A stretch of DNA of 64,000 nucleotides from the NCBI RefSeq assembly GCF_026651875.1, contig NZ_CP104067.1:1364001-1428000 (forward strand). The letters are read 5' to 3'. Below the pieces are notes generated by a model that ran no database searches, was not told the origin of the DNA, and saw only the letters and a program-made list of their open reading frames with translations. The position numbers and the translations under genes are program-made. Shown piece after piece: positions 33,588-43,482 of this stretch; position 1 is the first letter of the stretch, and every line of letters starts with the position of its first letter. Source of the DNA: Alicyclobacillus fastidiosus. GTDB taxonomy: Bacteria; Bacillota; Bacilli; Alicyclobacillales; Alicyclobacillaceae.

Positions 33588-34372
33588 ATGGATGAGTTGA
33601 ATCGGTTATTTCGTAATAGAATCGGTATCTCGAATACCGATAAAATCACTTTCGAAAAATTGGACCTCGTTCTTGAAAAGACTGCAAGAGCAATCCCATT
33701 TGAAAATTTATGTGTCGTTGGGAACAGAACCGCCGAAATTACAAAAGAAAATCTAGTGAACAAAATCATGAACCATAATGAGGGTGGACTGTGCTACGAG
33801 CTCAATTCTATTTTTTATTTATTCTTAGTCGAAAACGGTTTTCACGCAGCTTTAGTGCGTGGTGTCATATATGACCATAGGGTCAGCGGTGGAGTATGAC
33901 TGGAAGAACCCATGTAACCAATATCATCACGCATGATGGACAACGATATTTGGTCGACACTGGTTTTGGTGGGAATCTGCCAATGACGCCAGTCCCGCTC
34001 AATGGGGAGACTGTGATATCTGAAAACGGTGAATTTAAGATAGAGCGAGCGGATAGTGAGTATGGTGATTATTTTCTGTATATGAAATTGAAACACAAGG
34101 ACGAAGACTGGAAATTAGGGTATGTTTTTGATTCGACACACTCCGTCAATCGCCTCTCGGAATTGAACGAAATCCAAAAGATTATATTGGAGCATCCAGC
34201 ATCTCCTTTTAATAAGAGGCCGTTAATGACCAGAAGGACAGCGCGAGGGAACATCATTCTAACGGACACCTCTTTTACCGAGTGGATCGACGGAAGAGTT
34301 GAAAAGATGGAGATCGACAACAAAACGTTTAAAGAGATCGCGGACGGGAAATTTGGAATTAAAGTCCGGTGA
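33588..34372 (+). pseudogene. Arylamine N-acetyltransferase, split by a frameshift
   Basis: Two overlapping frames (33588-33899 and 33896-34372) together give an NAT of about 260 residues. The catalytic triad is visible: Cys in GGLCYELNSIF, His in RTHVTNIITH and Asp in YLVDTGFGGNLP. The break falls at GGAGTATGACTGG near 33895, where loss of one base joins a stop and a start as ATGA. Restoring one base would give a normal enzyme that acetylates arylamines or hydrazines with acetyl-CoA. As two chains it should be inactive because the triad is divided. Confidence 0.82.
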
Positions 34373-34538
34373 AAGTTGTCGAATATGTGCGTTGTGATAC
34401 AGGCGAAGAAATGGATGGACTTACATGAACCTGGCAGCAACAAGAAATATTTCTGTAGAGACATCCATCCATCGGGCGCAATGTGGATTATAGTTTAAGA
34501 AACGGTAAACTTTTCAATGTTGGTCAGGGGACTGTTGA

Positions 34539-35408
34539 ATGCGTGCCGTCGTGGCTGGTGCTTATTGTGTTGGTGTGATGTTGTGCGTTTCAGGTTGTTC
34601 TTCACCCAGCCCCTTGTTTAACAACTCACTATATAAGAATATCTCTCCGTCCGAAAAAACGCGGTGCAAGCTGCATTTAAGACTGCAGGTTACACGCCAA
34701 AGCTTCCAACTTTTTATCCCTATCAATTTACTCATGTCCATGCCACTGAGGGACCGGGTAAGACAAACCCACCGACGAAAATACAAAACGTAACCATCTA
34801 CATGGGAGATGGGGTTCATATACTTGTAGAAGATGTATTTAATGCGAAAGACTCTGACCTTTCCTCACATGGAAGCAAGACACAATTAGGTAACGGGATG
34901 GCAGCCTATTATTTTCGTGACAGTGGTCATTCCATGCTTTTCTGGAACGACAAGGACGGAAACTCGTATACTTTGGATTCAATTGTACCGTCAGCAAAGA
35001 ATAAACAAACAGGAACCGCACCAGATTTAAACGAACAGCAACTTATAAAGGAGCAAATTCGTTTCAATAGGGCAATGGCAGGTCAAAAGAACTTCCGACC
35101 CAATTCAAACGATCGGATGGGTCGGTTTGTCAGAAAACGATCATCAAATTAGTGTGATGGTTGTGAACAACAGAGACCCAAGAATCACAAAAATTGAGGA
35201 GTACTCGCCTACAATTGGCACAGTAGAGAAATCGATTTCTACGAACCAACCACTAGTACTTTCTTGGAATGAAATAGACATTTTTAGGAACGGACTTGAG
35301 TTGTATGCGTTGTCGATGTCAGGGAAGAGATTGTACCAATACGGAGTTCAAAAGAGAGGTAACGAGGTATTTAGTGGGTCAAAGTGGTACCCCGTAATGG
35401 CGTCATAA
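34539..35408 (+). pseudogene. Lipoprotein gene broken by two frameshifts
   Basis: The first frame (from 34539) encodes a lipoprotein signal peptide with lipobox VSGCSS. Near the run of six A at 34654-34659 the frame shifts, and a second frame (34664-35152) continues with QAAFKTAGYTPKLPTFYPYQ and TIYMGDGVHILVEDVF. Around 35110-35130 another shift leads to a third frame (to 35408) with SENDHQISVMVVNN and NQPLVLSWNEIDIF. The combined product would be a secreted lipoprotein of roughly 285 residues of unknown function. Confidence 0.6.
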
Positions 35409-35572
35409 TCCCGATCGCGTTGAATCGGATATTCACTGAAGGAACCGCCCCGAACCTATCCTCAAATCCTCAGTGCGTAACGAGGTTCACGAGCATGTTT
35501 GTTATAGTTTCAGTATTTAAGCAATGATTATTCGGCCTGTTCTTTCTATAGTAGTAGGAAAGGAGGCGTATC

Positions 35573-36304
35573 ATGCTTAAAAAGACCATGATTGGTTTTG
35601 CCGTCACATCGTTGTCCGCTGTTGGTATGGCAGGCCCCGTTCTCGCCGCTACGAACACGAACTCTGGTACCAGTGTGAATGCACAGACGTATACGTTCAC
35701 GAGTTGGAACCAGGTCGACAACTGGTTGCAACACTACTTTGAGACGTCGCCTGCTTCTTATGCTATACAGGCTCCAGTACAGAAACCTGTTACTCCAACG
35801 CAAACAACACAGACTTCTGTACAGAAATCTGTACCTGTCCATCAGACAGCTTCCACCACGAATGCACAATCACAAACGTCACAGGCTAGTACCACGTCCC
35901 AAACCAGTGGTACATCTGTTCCGACGTATGTTCAACAAGTCGTGAACCTCGTCAATCAAGAGCGGCAAAAGAATGGTGTGGCCCCGCTCACGATTAGCCA
36001 GTCACTGGATAACGTCGCGCAGACCAAGGCGCAGGACATGATCAACGAAAATTATTTCGATCACACCTCCCCAAAATACGGGAGCCCGTTTAATATGATG
36101 ACGACATTTGGCATTCACTACACATACGCCGGCGAGAATATTGCCGCTGGCCAGCCGGATGCTGCAACTGTGATGCAGGACTGGATGAACAGCCCAGGAC
36201 ACCGTGCGAACATTCTCAACCCAAATTACACGGAAATTGGAGTTGGTGAAGTGCACGGAGGTTCCTACGGAACCTATTGGGTGCAGGAATTCATTCACCC
36301 GTAA
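35573..36304 (+). CDS. Secreted CAP/SCP-domain protein (YkwD-like)
   Basis: Protein of 243 residues. Signal peptide with cleavage near AAT (residue 27), then a Gln/Thr/Ser-rich linker (about 70-125) and a C-terminal CAP domain of about 120 residues: VVNLVNQERQKNGVAPL, FDHTSPKYGSPF, YAGENIAAGQ and MNSPGHRANILNPNYTEIGVG. CAP proteins of this kind occur on spores and cell surfaces of Bacillales; their activity is unclear. AAGGAGG stands in front of ATG 35573. Confidence 0.9.
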   Translation: MLKKTMIGFAVTSLSAVGMAGPVLAATNTNSGTSVNAQTYTFTSWNQVDNWLQHYFETSPASYAIQAPVQKPVTPTQTTQTSVQKSVPVHQTASTTNAQSQTSQASTTSQTSGTSVPTYVQQVVNLVNQERQKNGVAPLTISQSLDNVAQTKAQDMINENYFDHTSPKYGSPFNMMTTFGIHYTYAGENIAAGQPDAATVMQDWMNSPGHRANILNPNYTEIGVGEVHGGSYGTYWVQEFIHP

Positions 36305-36344
36305 TCGAGTACTCTGACAAGAAGTCAAATGCTGCTTTGGTACA

Positions 36345-36379
36345 AAAACCCGATCCGCACATATAGCGGATCGGGTTTT
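36345..36379 (+). terminator. Intrinsic terminator of the CAP-domain gene
   Basis: AACCCGATCCGC, loop ACATATA, GCGGATCGGGTTTT: a perfect 12-pair stem with T-run. Confidence 0.9.
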
Positions 36380-36438
36380 AAGTCGCTTAGGGATTAAGTA
36401 ATATTAAACTCCTTGTTGGAAAACGCCGGTTTGGTTAT

Positions 36439-37675
36439 TCAAAGCTGGTTTTTTGTCTTTTTCGCGTGATACATCGCCACGTCCGCATTTCTCATGAGTG
36501 TCTCAACCGAGCTTCCGTCTGTCGGATAAAATGCGACACCTACGCTCGCGTGAACGTAATGTGTATTGCCATCGATAGAAATCGGTTCGGAGATTACATT
36601 CTTGATCCGCTCAATTGAGCTAGTCCAGTCCACCATGTTGTCTATATTCGTTTGAAGAATCGTGAACTCGTCTCCTCCTAAACGGGCCACAATGTGTCTC
36701 TCTCCCACCACGTCTGTGAGCCTTTTAGCCACTTCGATGAGAAGTAGGTCTCCAACATCATGTCCAAACGTGTCGTTGACGTACTTAAACCCATTCTAAA
36801 TCAAGTAACATCAGGCTGTGGAGCTCTTGTTTAGATTCCGCTAAAACGTGATTGACACGCTCCATAAACAAGCGCCGATTCGGTAAATCAGTTAAGGGGT
36901 CGTGGTATGCGAGATATGCAATGGTCTCTTCTGCTTCCTTGCGGTCTGTGATATCTCGTCCGACGCCGATGGTTTGGATAATTTTACCATATTTATCACG
37001 AACATATTGGGCTGTGGTTTCATACCATCGATATTTGCCATTCTTGTGCCGTACACGACCTATAAACCGATCCATATCTTGGTTGGGCGTTAACGAATTG
37101 CGCAATTTGAGTAGCGCTTCATTGTCATCCGGATGATTGAAAGCGACTGCTGGTTTCCCGATTACCTCTTCTGGCGTATATCCGAGTAGTGCTTTTACAG
37201 TTGGAGAGATGTAAGTGAAAACGCCGTCTGCTGAAAAGGACGAGATTATGTTTTCGGATTTTTCAGATATGAACGAGAACATTTCCTGGATACCTAACAA
37301 TTCCTTACGTTGTTCCCGTTGTTGGGTGATATCCTCTAAGATGACGAACGTGCCCATCCTTTGCCCAACGATGATGAGTGGAATTCCAGCGATTCGAACA
37401 TAAACCAAGTGTCCCATTCGATGCCGGATCAAAAATTCCGTAGGTTCCGTAGAATTCAAATCATATCTAGTCTGTGAATCACCACCATACTCCAAAAATT
37501 CGTTCATAGACTTTTGGACGAATTCTTCGTATGCATAACCACTAATATTTAATGCAGACTGATTGGCATCCAAAAATCGACCCTCTGAGTCCACAATGCA
37601 TATGCCATCTGGATGGTTATCAAAAAAATATTGAAACATACCCGGTTGGGTAAGGAACTCATGTTTTGCTCTCAT
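36439..37675 (-). pseudogene. PAS-PAS-GGDEF diguanylate cyclase, frameshifted
   Basis: The first frame (37675 to 36785) holds two PAS domains (NHPDGICIVDSEGRFLDANQ; FSFISEKSENIISSFSADG) and the start of a GGDEF domain (YHDPLTDLPNRRLF). Near 36793 a one-base change shifts the frame; the other frame continues NGFKYVNDTFGHDVGDLLL and contains the intact active site RLGGDEF to 36439. Repaired, it would make c-di-GMP, the ligand of the riboswitch at 31961. As it stands the catalytic GGDEF half is uncoupled from translation. No N-terminal membrane segment is seen. Confidence 0.85.
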
Positions 37676-37842
37676 TTTGATTGCGCCACCTTCATGCGAA
37701 ACATTCCTCCCAAATGTAGCATAAATCCGCGGTCCTTCTCAGGGCTATCGTTCTGCCGCCTGTTTCATTATTAGCTATATGGCTATATAATCATTTGAGA
37801 CTCTTGTAGAACCGGGGCAAGAAGGGCTGTGACGGCGATGAG

Positions 37843-38124
37843 TTGAATGAGCGTGTTTTTAAAGCGATGTCCGACGCAACACGCAGAAAGATCATCGAGT
37901 TGTTGAAGGAAGGACCAAAGACGGCTGGTGAGATTGCCAACCATTTTTCACATGCTCAGCCGACAATTAGTCGTCATTTGAATGTGCTCAAAAATGCGAA
38001 TCTGGTTGTCGATCAGCGGGAAGGCACCTTCATTATTTACCGGCTCAACACGACAATCCTGCACGAGTGGCTTGCGTGGCTTATGGAACACTTTGGGGGT
38101 GGCGAGAGCGATGAGAAAGAATAG
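37843..38124 (+). CDS. ArsR-family repressor, SdpR-like
   Basis: Protein of 93 residues with a winged helix: VFKAMSDATRRKIIELLKEG, AGEIANHFSHAQPTISRHLN. No metal-binding cysteines are present, as in SdpR-type autorepressors. It is directly followed by an SdpI-like membrane protein gene, the usual partner; in Bacillus this pair forms an immunity and signalling unit. TTG 37843 is the only in-frame start before the conserved N-terminus, and its ribosome binding site is weak. Confidence 0.8.
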   Translation: MNERVFKAMSDATRRKIIELLKEGPKTAGEIANHFSHAQPTISRHLNVLKNANLVVDQREGTFIIYRLNTTILHEWLAWLMEHFGGGESDEKE

Positions 38125-38765
38125 TGCGATGCCTTGGTGGGGATGGCTTGCGTGCGGTTTTGGCAGTTGTGCTTGGGATGGTCGCATACCATCACCTTCC
38201 CGCACTGGTCGCGACACATTACGATTTGGCTGGCAAGGCGGATCGGATGGGGTCGCGTCTGCAAGCCGTGTTGGTCGAACCGGCAACCATGCTCGGGATG
38301 ATTCTGCTATGGCATGTGCTGTGGAGAATAGACCCGAAGAAACGAAACTACAAGTCCTTCTGGTCGACTTATCGTTATATCGGCGGCGTCATTGTCGTGT
38401 TCACTGCGTTGACATACCTTGGGTCCCTAGGACAACTTTTGAATATAGTTGGCACCTCATCGATGCGCTTCATGCCGACGGTATTCGGCATTATGATTTT
38501 GCTGTTGGCAAACGTCTTACCCCGCATCCAACCAAATTGGTGGGTGGGAATCCGTACGCCTTGGACCTTATCGAGTGCAACGAATTGGAATCGGACGCAT
38601 CGGTTAGCAGGACATTTAGGTATTCCAACGGGAATTCTTATGGTCATTCTCGCTTGGGTTTTACCGAAGTCGATGATTTCGTTGGCTGTTCTAGTACCGA
38701 TACTCTTATGGGCACTGATTGCGGTTGTAGCATCATATGTTTACGGTAGACAAGAAGAGCATTGA
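38124..38765 (+). CDS. SdpI-family membrane protein, N-terminus uncertain
   Basis: Membrane protein of about 213 residues with the SdpI/YhfL pattern: HLPALVATHYDLAGKADRMG, RIDPKKRNYKSFW, NWWVGIRTPWTLSSATNWN. SdpI proteins give immunity to the toxin SDP and sequester the repressor SdpR. The open frame begins at a GTG (38124) overlapping the repressor stop, but the natural-looking N-terminus MRKNSAMPWWGWL lies in another frame from ATG 38111, so a one-base shift near 38150 is likely. It could still be translated from the GTG, giving a non-native N-terminus. Confidence 0.7.
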   Translation: MRCLGGDGLRAVLAVVLGMVAYHHLPALVATHYDLAGKADRMGSRLQAVLVEPATMLGMILLWHVLWRIDPKKRNYKSFWSTYRYIGGVIVVFTALTYLGSLGQLLNIVGTSSMRFMPTVFGIMILLLANVLPRIQPNWWVGIRTPWTLSSATNWNRTHRLAGHLGIPTGILMVILAWVLPKSMISLAVLVPILLWALIAVVASYVYGRQEEH

Positions 38766-38935
38766 AATGTACGCCATGGTGCGGGACTTTCGTTGAAAAT
38801 ATCCCGAAATACAGAACCTGAATTGCGATATGCGACATAATCATCTGTGTGCACTCGAATTTTATAAACTCCACAACCGTACTTGCTGGAAAAGGGCCTC
38901 GTACAAATTTGGGCTCACTAATTTAGGAAAGAGTG

Positions 38936-40147
38936 ATGGCGATGGCACGCGTTTTGTTTGTCAACGGAGGGGCGGAAGGTCATATCAACCCTACGCTCGG
39001 GGTCGTTCAAGAACTGGTTCGCCGCGGGGAGGAGGTTGTCTACTTTACCTCGGAACAGTTTCGGGAGCGCATTGAGGCAGTCGGCGCAACGGTTCACACG
39101 TATGATGGTGTGAAATTTTTCAAGGCGTTCCTAAGTGGGGAGCCAAATCATCTACTCAGTCGAGTGAGTGGGCTATTGCGTACAGCCGAGATCGTCATAC
39201 CTAGCGTCTTGACGCAGACAGCAAACGAGCGTTTTGACTACATCATTCACGACTCGATGTTCGGATGCGGACGTCTTCTCGCACAAATCTTGAACTTACC
39301 CGCCATTAACTCGTGTACGAGTTTCGCATTCCAAAAATCCTCCTTTGATAAAATGCTGGAAAACTTTTCACGCCGCGCACCTGCAGAGGTGAATGAAACG
39401 ATACAACAGGACTTTCTGCAAATGGTCAGCGCCGTACAAAAGGCGTATGGCGTGGAAGTATCGTCCGCCTACGACGTGTTTTGTAATCCCGCACCAATGA
39501 CGATTGTCTATACGTCGAAACGCTTCCAACCCGGTGGAGAAAGTTTTGATGACACCTATAAATTCGTCGGGCCGTCGGTTGTGTCCCGCGCGATGGGAGA
39601 TACTGATATGCCTGATTTGGACGTGGACAATGTCATTTACATTTCGCTCGGTACCGTGTTCAATCGTGCGATAGACTTTTATAAGCTCTGCTTTGCGGCT
39701 TTTGCCGACACGAAGTACAAAGTGGTTCTATCCGTCGGCAGGCAGACGCAGATGGAGGAACTCGGGGACATTCCAGACAACTTCATCGTGCGCAACTACG
39801 TACCACAACTGGAAGTGTTGCAGCGCGCCAAGTTGTTTATCACGCACGGTGGCATGAATAGCACGAGTGAAGGCCTTTATTACGGTGTGCCTTTGATGGT
39901 GCTGCCACAAAACGCCGATCAACCCATTGTGGCAAGGCGTGTGGCGAATATCGGGGCGGGCGTCCATCTAGATGCACAGGCATTAACTCCAGAATATCTC
40001 AGAGAAAATGCGGAGTCCGTACTTGCGGATTCGTCCATTCACAGCGTTTGTAGAGAGATTGGAGACTCCTTTCGGGCCGCGGGAGGATACGAGAGGGCCG
40101 TAGATGAGATCTTCGCGTATACACGCAGTCTTGGCGTCACTGGATAA
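38936..40147 (+). CDS. MGT-family (YjiC-like) glycosyltransferase
   Basis: Protein of about 403 residues of the GT1 family: FVNGGAEGHINPTLGVVQEL at the N-terminus, and the donor-binding region YISLGTVFNR, NYVPQLEVLQRAKLFITHGG and MVLPQNADQPIVARR near the C-terminus. Such enzymes add UDP-glucose to macrolides, flavonoids or other small hydrophobic molecules, often for detoxification. Two close ATG codons (38936, 38942) follow AGGAAAG; either may be used. Confidence 0.88.
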   Translation: MAMARVLFVNGGAEGHINPTLGVVQELVRRGEEVVYFTSEQFRERIEAVGATVHTYDGVKFFKAFLSGEPNHLLSRVSGLLRTAEIVIPSVLTQTANERFDYIIHDSMFGCGRLLAQILNLPAINSCTSFAFQKSSFDKMLENFSRRAPAEVNETIQQDFLQMVSAVQKAYGVEVSSAYDVFCNPAPMTIVYTSKRFQPGGESFDDTYKFVGPSVVSRAMGDTDMPDLDVDNVIYISLGTVFNRAIDFYKLCFAAFADTKYKVVLSVGRQTQMEELGDIPDNFIVRNYVPQLEVLQRAKLFITHGGMNSTSEGLYYGVPLMVLPQNADQPIVARRVANIGAGVHLDAQALTPEYLRENAESVLADSSIHSVCREIGDSFRAAGGYERAVDEIFAYTRSLGVTG

Positions 40148-40272
40148 GAAACCCATGGTGTACCGTGCGGGACCATCTGTGAGGTGCTCCATGGCTCTCT
40201 GCATTCACGGTTCTATGCCTAAGCGATCTCTCTTGCTATCATGGATGCATTCGACACGAAGGAGTGAATATT

Positions 40273-41649
40273 GTGCAAAGTGTGGGGGAGAAACGCAGCG
40301 GTTTTAAACAAGTACTCGGGATGAGACAGGTCCTTGCGATTGCCATTGCGGCCATCTCGCCTACGACCTCTGTCTTTCTCGTCTACGGCGCTGGTCTTTC
40401 ATCTGCCGGAACGGGTGTGTTCTGGGCGTTTGTCATCGGGGCGTGTATCGCCATCTCGATGGCCTTTTGTTACGCGGAATTGGGCGCGGTGTTTCCAGGG
40501 GCGGGAGGCGCCTATACTATTGTCCGGCGCGCCCTCGGTAAACCGTTCGGATTCATCACGGTACTCTTGTTTTTGGTACTTGGAATCGTCATTAGTGCGA
40601 GCATTCTCGTATCCTCTGCGACGTACCTAAACTCACTGCTGCCGCAGGTCCCCGTCAACTGGGCCGCGCTCGTCATGATGGTCATCGTCACATGGTTTTC
40701 ACTCGAGCGTATAGGCGCCGCCAGTTGGGTGGCCATGGCGATGTTGATCATCGAACTGGCCGTCATTTTCGCCTTCATTATGATCTCGTTTGCGGGCGCA
40801 AAACATCCCGTATCGTTTCTCATTCACCCGGCGACCGTCGACGCGCATGGCCACTCTGTGGGAATCGGCATGAGTGCGATGTTAGCCGCCGTCGTGCCAG
40901 CCCTGTTTGCGTTTAACGGTTACGACTGGCCGCTCTACTTCGCCGAGGAGACGGTCAATGCCAAGAAGGCACTCCCGCGCGCGGTGATGATTGCGGTACT
41001 TGCATCGGTCGCGACCGAAGTGCTCGCGGTCGCATCCGCTACCTTGGCGATTCCGAACCTTTCCGCGGCCGTGAAATCGGACGCTCCCCTCACGTACATC
41101 GCGCAGTCCACAATGGGGCACGTCGGGGCGACGATTCTCGTCATTGGCGTCGTCATTGCCATGTTCGACACGGGCCTCAGCGGCAACTTGGCGTACGCTC
41201 GCATTTACCTGGATTCCGCTCGCGACCAGAGTTGGCCGAGCCCCATCAATCGCTTTTTTTCCAGTATGAACCGTTACAACGTGCCGAAGTGGGGATTTGT
41301 CTTCCTCGCTGTTGGGAACATCCTGTTGTGTTATTTCACGTCACTGAATAACCTGATCACGTTTACGGGCGTAATCATCGTAGTGATCTACTTGCTCGTC
41401 GCCATTTCTGCCATCGTCATTCGGTTCAAGCACAAATCTGCTGACAAGCGCTTTCGCATGCCACTTTGGCCAATTCCGCCGGTCATCGCCATCATCGGCG
41501 TCATTGTCGCCCTTACGCAGCAATCGAACGGGGATTTGGTGAAGACGGCGGTCATCATCGTGGTGGGCGTGATTTATTGGTTTGCGTACCTGCGGGTGAA
41601 GAGCTCTCGTGTGGACAGCGGACAGGCAGAGACGTCCTCTCTGGGGTAA
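40273..41649 (+). CDS. APC-family amino acid permease
   Basis: Membrane protein of about 458 residues with twelve predicted segments. The conserved first helix (IAIAAISPTTSVFLVYG) and the ELGAVFPGAGGAYTIVRRAL stretch identify the amino acid-polyamine-organocation superfamily. The substrate is not evident. GTG 40273 is chosen because AAGGAG (40258-40263) lies 9 bases upstream, whereas the in-frame GTG at 40264 touches it. It stands alone between the glycosyltransferase and the second ABC cluster. Confidence 0.88.
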   Translation: MQSVGEKRSGFKQVLGMRQVLAIAIAAISPTTSVFLVYGAGLSSAGTGVFWAFVIGACIAISMAFCYAELGAVFPGAGGAYTIVRRALGKPFGFITVLLFLVLGIVISASILVSSATYLNSLLPQVPVNWAALVMMVIVTWFSLERIGAASWVAMAMLIIELAVIFAFIMISFAGAKHPVSFLIHPATVDAHGHSVGIGMSAMLAAVVPALFAFNGYDWPLYFAEETVNAKKALPRAVMIAVLASVATEVLAVASATLAIPNLSAAVKSDAPLTYIAQSTMGHVGATILVIGVVIAMFDTGLSGNLAYARIYLDSARDQSWPSPINRFFSSMNRYNVPKWGFVFLAVGNILLCYFTSLNNLITFTGVIIVVIYLLVAISAIVIRFKHKSADKRFRMPLWPIPPVIAIIGVIVALTQQSNGDLVKTAVIIVVGVIYWFAYLRVKSSRVDSGQAETSSLG

Positions 41650-41810
41650 CGATGTCCGCTGGAATGCGTACAATTCCGCAGGTTTCACGATCGACGGCTT
41701 CCTGATGGCCATGTATAATATGTGTATTCTATGCGTTCATGAAACAACATCGAGCGGAACTCGTCTACGATTTTATGCAATAAGAAGCTACAGGCTTATC
41801 GATCGCCCGG

Positions 41811-41870
41811 CACCAGGTTCACAGTCCACGGATTCCAGAGACGCGGGTCGGGACTGTGAAGCGCCTGGTG
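41811..41870. repeat. Long bulged inverted repeat (stem-loop)
   Basis: CACCAGG-TTCACAGTCC (41811-41827) pairs with GGACTGTGAA-GCG-CCTGGTG (41851-41870): 17 base pairs interrupted by a three-base bulge, around a 23-base loop. There is no T-run, so it is not a standard terminator. It may be a structured RNA, an operator or a relic of a mobile element. Confidence 0.6.
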
Positions 41871-42067
41871 TTCAACCGTTCCATCATCCACTCGACCAAC
41901 TTTCCCTTGACCGATACAAAGTAATCAAATCGCTAGAACAGAGAAGTTTTCGTAGCAGGATAGTGCAACAAATTAGCGTTTACGTGCATTTTGGTGTCTT
42001 CAGGATGCAGCTATGATTGAAATACATTGGTTAAGCTTATGGTCATCCAGAGAACGTGACGGAAAAA

Positions 42068-42081
42068 TGTAAGCGCTATCT
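42068..42081 (+). promoter_or_regulatory. cre site (CcpA operator)
   Basis: TGTAAGCGCTATCT fits the cre consensus TGWAARCGYTWNCW at all 14 positions and lies 37 bases before the binding-protein start codon, a position suited to catabolite repression of the transporter operon. Confidence 0.8.
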
Positions 42082-42118
42082 TTAAAGGCAGACATCAAGA
42101 GTGGATCGGGGGCCGAAT

Positions 42119-43441
42119 ATGAAGCGTAGGATCATCACCGCGAGTTTGGTCGCAATTTTAGTATCTGTTCAACTGATAAGTGGTTGTGACCAAGGTACAG
42201 CAGCTGCTTCCGGGACAGAGTCGACCAAAGTTAAAGATGTGACGCTAACCATGTGGACTCATGACCAGGACTACGCCAATCTCTTCACGAGTGAAGAAAA
42301 AATTTGGGCAAAGCAATATCCGCAATATCATATTACATTTCAGGCGCAGGTGTTTCCAGCTAGCGATTTCTGGAACAAAGAACTAAATGCGATGGTTTCA
42401 AATGAGAGTTTACCGAATTTTTTGGATTTGGAGATTAGTCACTTTTCCCTATTTATGAAACCAGGGGTATTGCCAAAGTACGTATTAAATTTAACCCCCC
42501 TTTTGGGTAGTACACAAAACGACCTCGAAAAGTTAACTCCATACACGTATCAGGGTAATGTTTACGCACTGGAAAGCGCGTTGAGCCCAGTTGGGTATTA
42601 TTATCAGCCTGCAATATTTAAAAAATATGGTATCAAAACGCCTAGCACTACATGGGCCCAGTTTTATCAAGACGGTTTAGAGTTGAGCAAACACGGTATA
42701 GCCATGGCTCCTATTGCCGAAGATGGTTCGTCGGCTGTATTTCAGAATCTCTTTTATGAAGCAGGTGGGTCGTTTTTTAATTCATCCGGGAAGATGACTG
42801 TGGATTCACCACCTGCCTATACGACGCTCGCATATATCAAACAGTCTGTAGATCATGGCGTATTTAAAATGGTCAACTCAAATACATTTTGGGGTCCCGG
42901 TATTTATCAAGATTATGAACAGGGGAAAATCGCGGGTGTAATCGCTCCAGATTGGTACGCAAGTGCAGAGCTAGAGTCGTCGGCTCCCGGTATGGCTGGA
43001 AAATGGCGTCTCCAAACAATGCCCAGATGGCCCAACTCTCCTTATACAACTAGTACGTGGGGAGGCACAGGGATAGCGGTTGCAAAGAATACTCCGAACG
43101 CACAATTAGCGTGGAGCTTGTTGCGCTTTGTGTATGCGACCCAGGCGGGGCAAGTCCAGCGATTCAATAAGATTGGATATTTTCCAAACATGAAGTCCGC
43201 CCAAGCGGATCCGGCGGTTGTAAATCAACAGTTTAGCTACTTTGGTGGTCAGAAAATTGGGTTAATATGGGATGCAGCATCTCGGAAGATACCCGAATAT
43301 TGGCAAAGTCCGTTAGAGGCCGAATTCCAAACCTTTCTTGGTAACGCACTTGAGTCAGTGTACCTGGATAAACAGAGTGTCAAGGCCGCTATGTCACAAC
43401 TTGAGGAGCAAATGAAGCAACAGCAATTCTTCGGTTATTGA
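42119..43441 (+). CDS. Sugar ABC transporter substrate-binding lipoprotein (second CUT1 system)
   Basis: Lipoprotein of 440 residues with lipobox LISGC (Cys 23). The mature part has the solute-binding protein 1 pattern (VTLTMWTHDQDYANLF, LPNFLDLEISHFSLF, NVYALESALSPVGYYYQP, GIAVAKNTPNAQLAW). ATG 42119 fits the signal peptide and lies behind GGGGGC; the longer GTG start at 42101 would add six residues. It is clearly different in sequence from the binding protein at 10916, so a different sugar is expected. Catabolite repression is likely from the cre site just upstream. Confidence 0.9.
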   Translation: MKRRIITASLVAILVSVQLISGCDQGTAAASGTESTKVKDVTLTMWTHDQDYANLFTSEEKIWAKQYPQYHITFQAQVFPASDFWNKELNAMVSNESLPNFLDLEISHFSLFMKPGVLPKYVLNLTPLLGSTQNDLEKLTPYTYQGNVYALESALSPVGYYYQPAIFKKYGIKTPSTTWAQFYQDGLELSKHGIAMAPIAEDGSSAVFQNLFYEAGGSFFNSSGKMTVDSPPAYTTLAYIKQSVDHGVFKMVNSNTFWGPGIYQDYEQGKIAGVIAPDWYASAELESSAPGMAGKWRLQTMPRWPNSPYTTSTWGGTGIAVAKNTPNAQLAWSLLRFVYATQAGQVQRFNKIGYFPNMKSAQADPAVVNQQFSYFGGQKIGLIWDAASRKIPEYWQSPLEAEFQTFLGNALESVYLDKQSVKAAMSQLEEQMKQQQFFGY

Positions 43442-43482
43442 GTGCAAAGGTCTGTCATGCTGTACTCGGGAGGCAGAGTCTG

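Larger units (their letters stand above)
41650..42118. other. Long intergenic region with hairpin and cre site
   Basis: No gene is recognised in these 469 bases. They hold the 60-base stem-loop at 41811-41870 and the catabolite site at 42068-42081, described separately. The region probably contains the promoter of the second ABC transporter operon. Confidence 0.5.
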
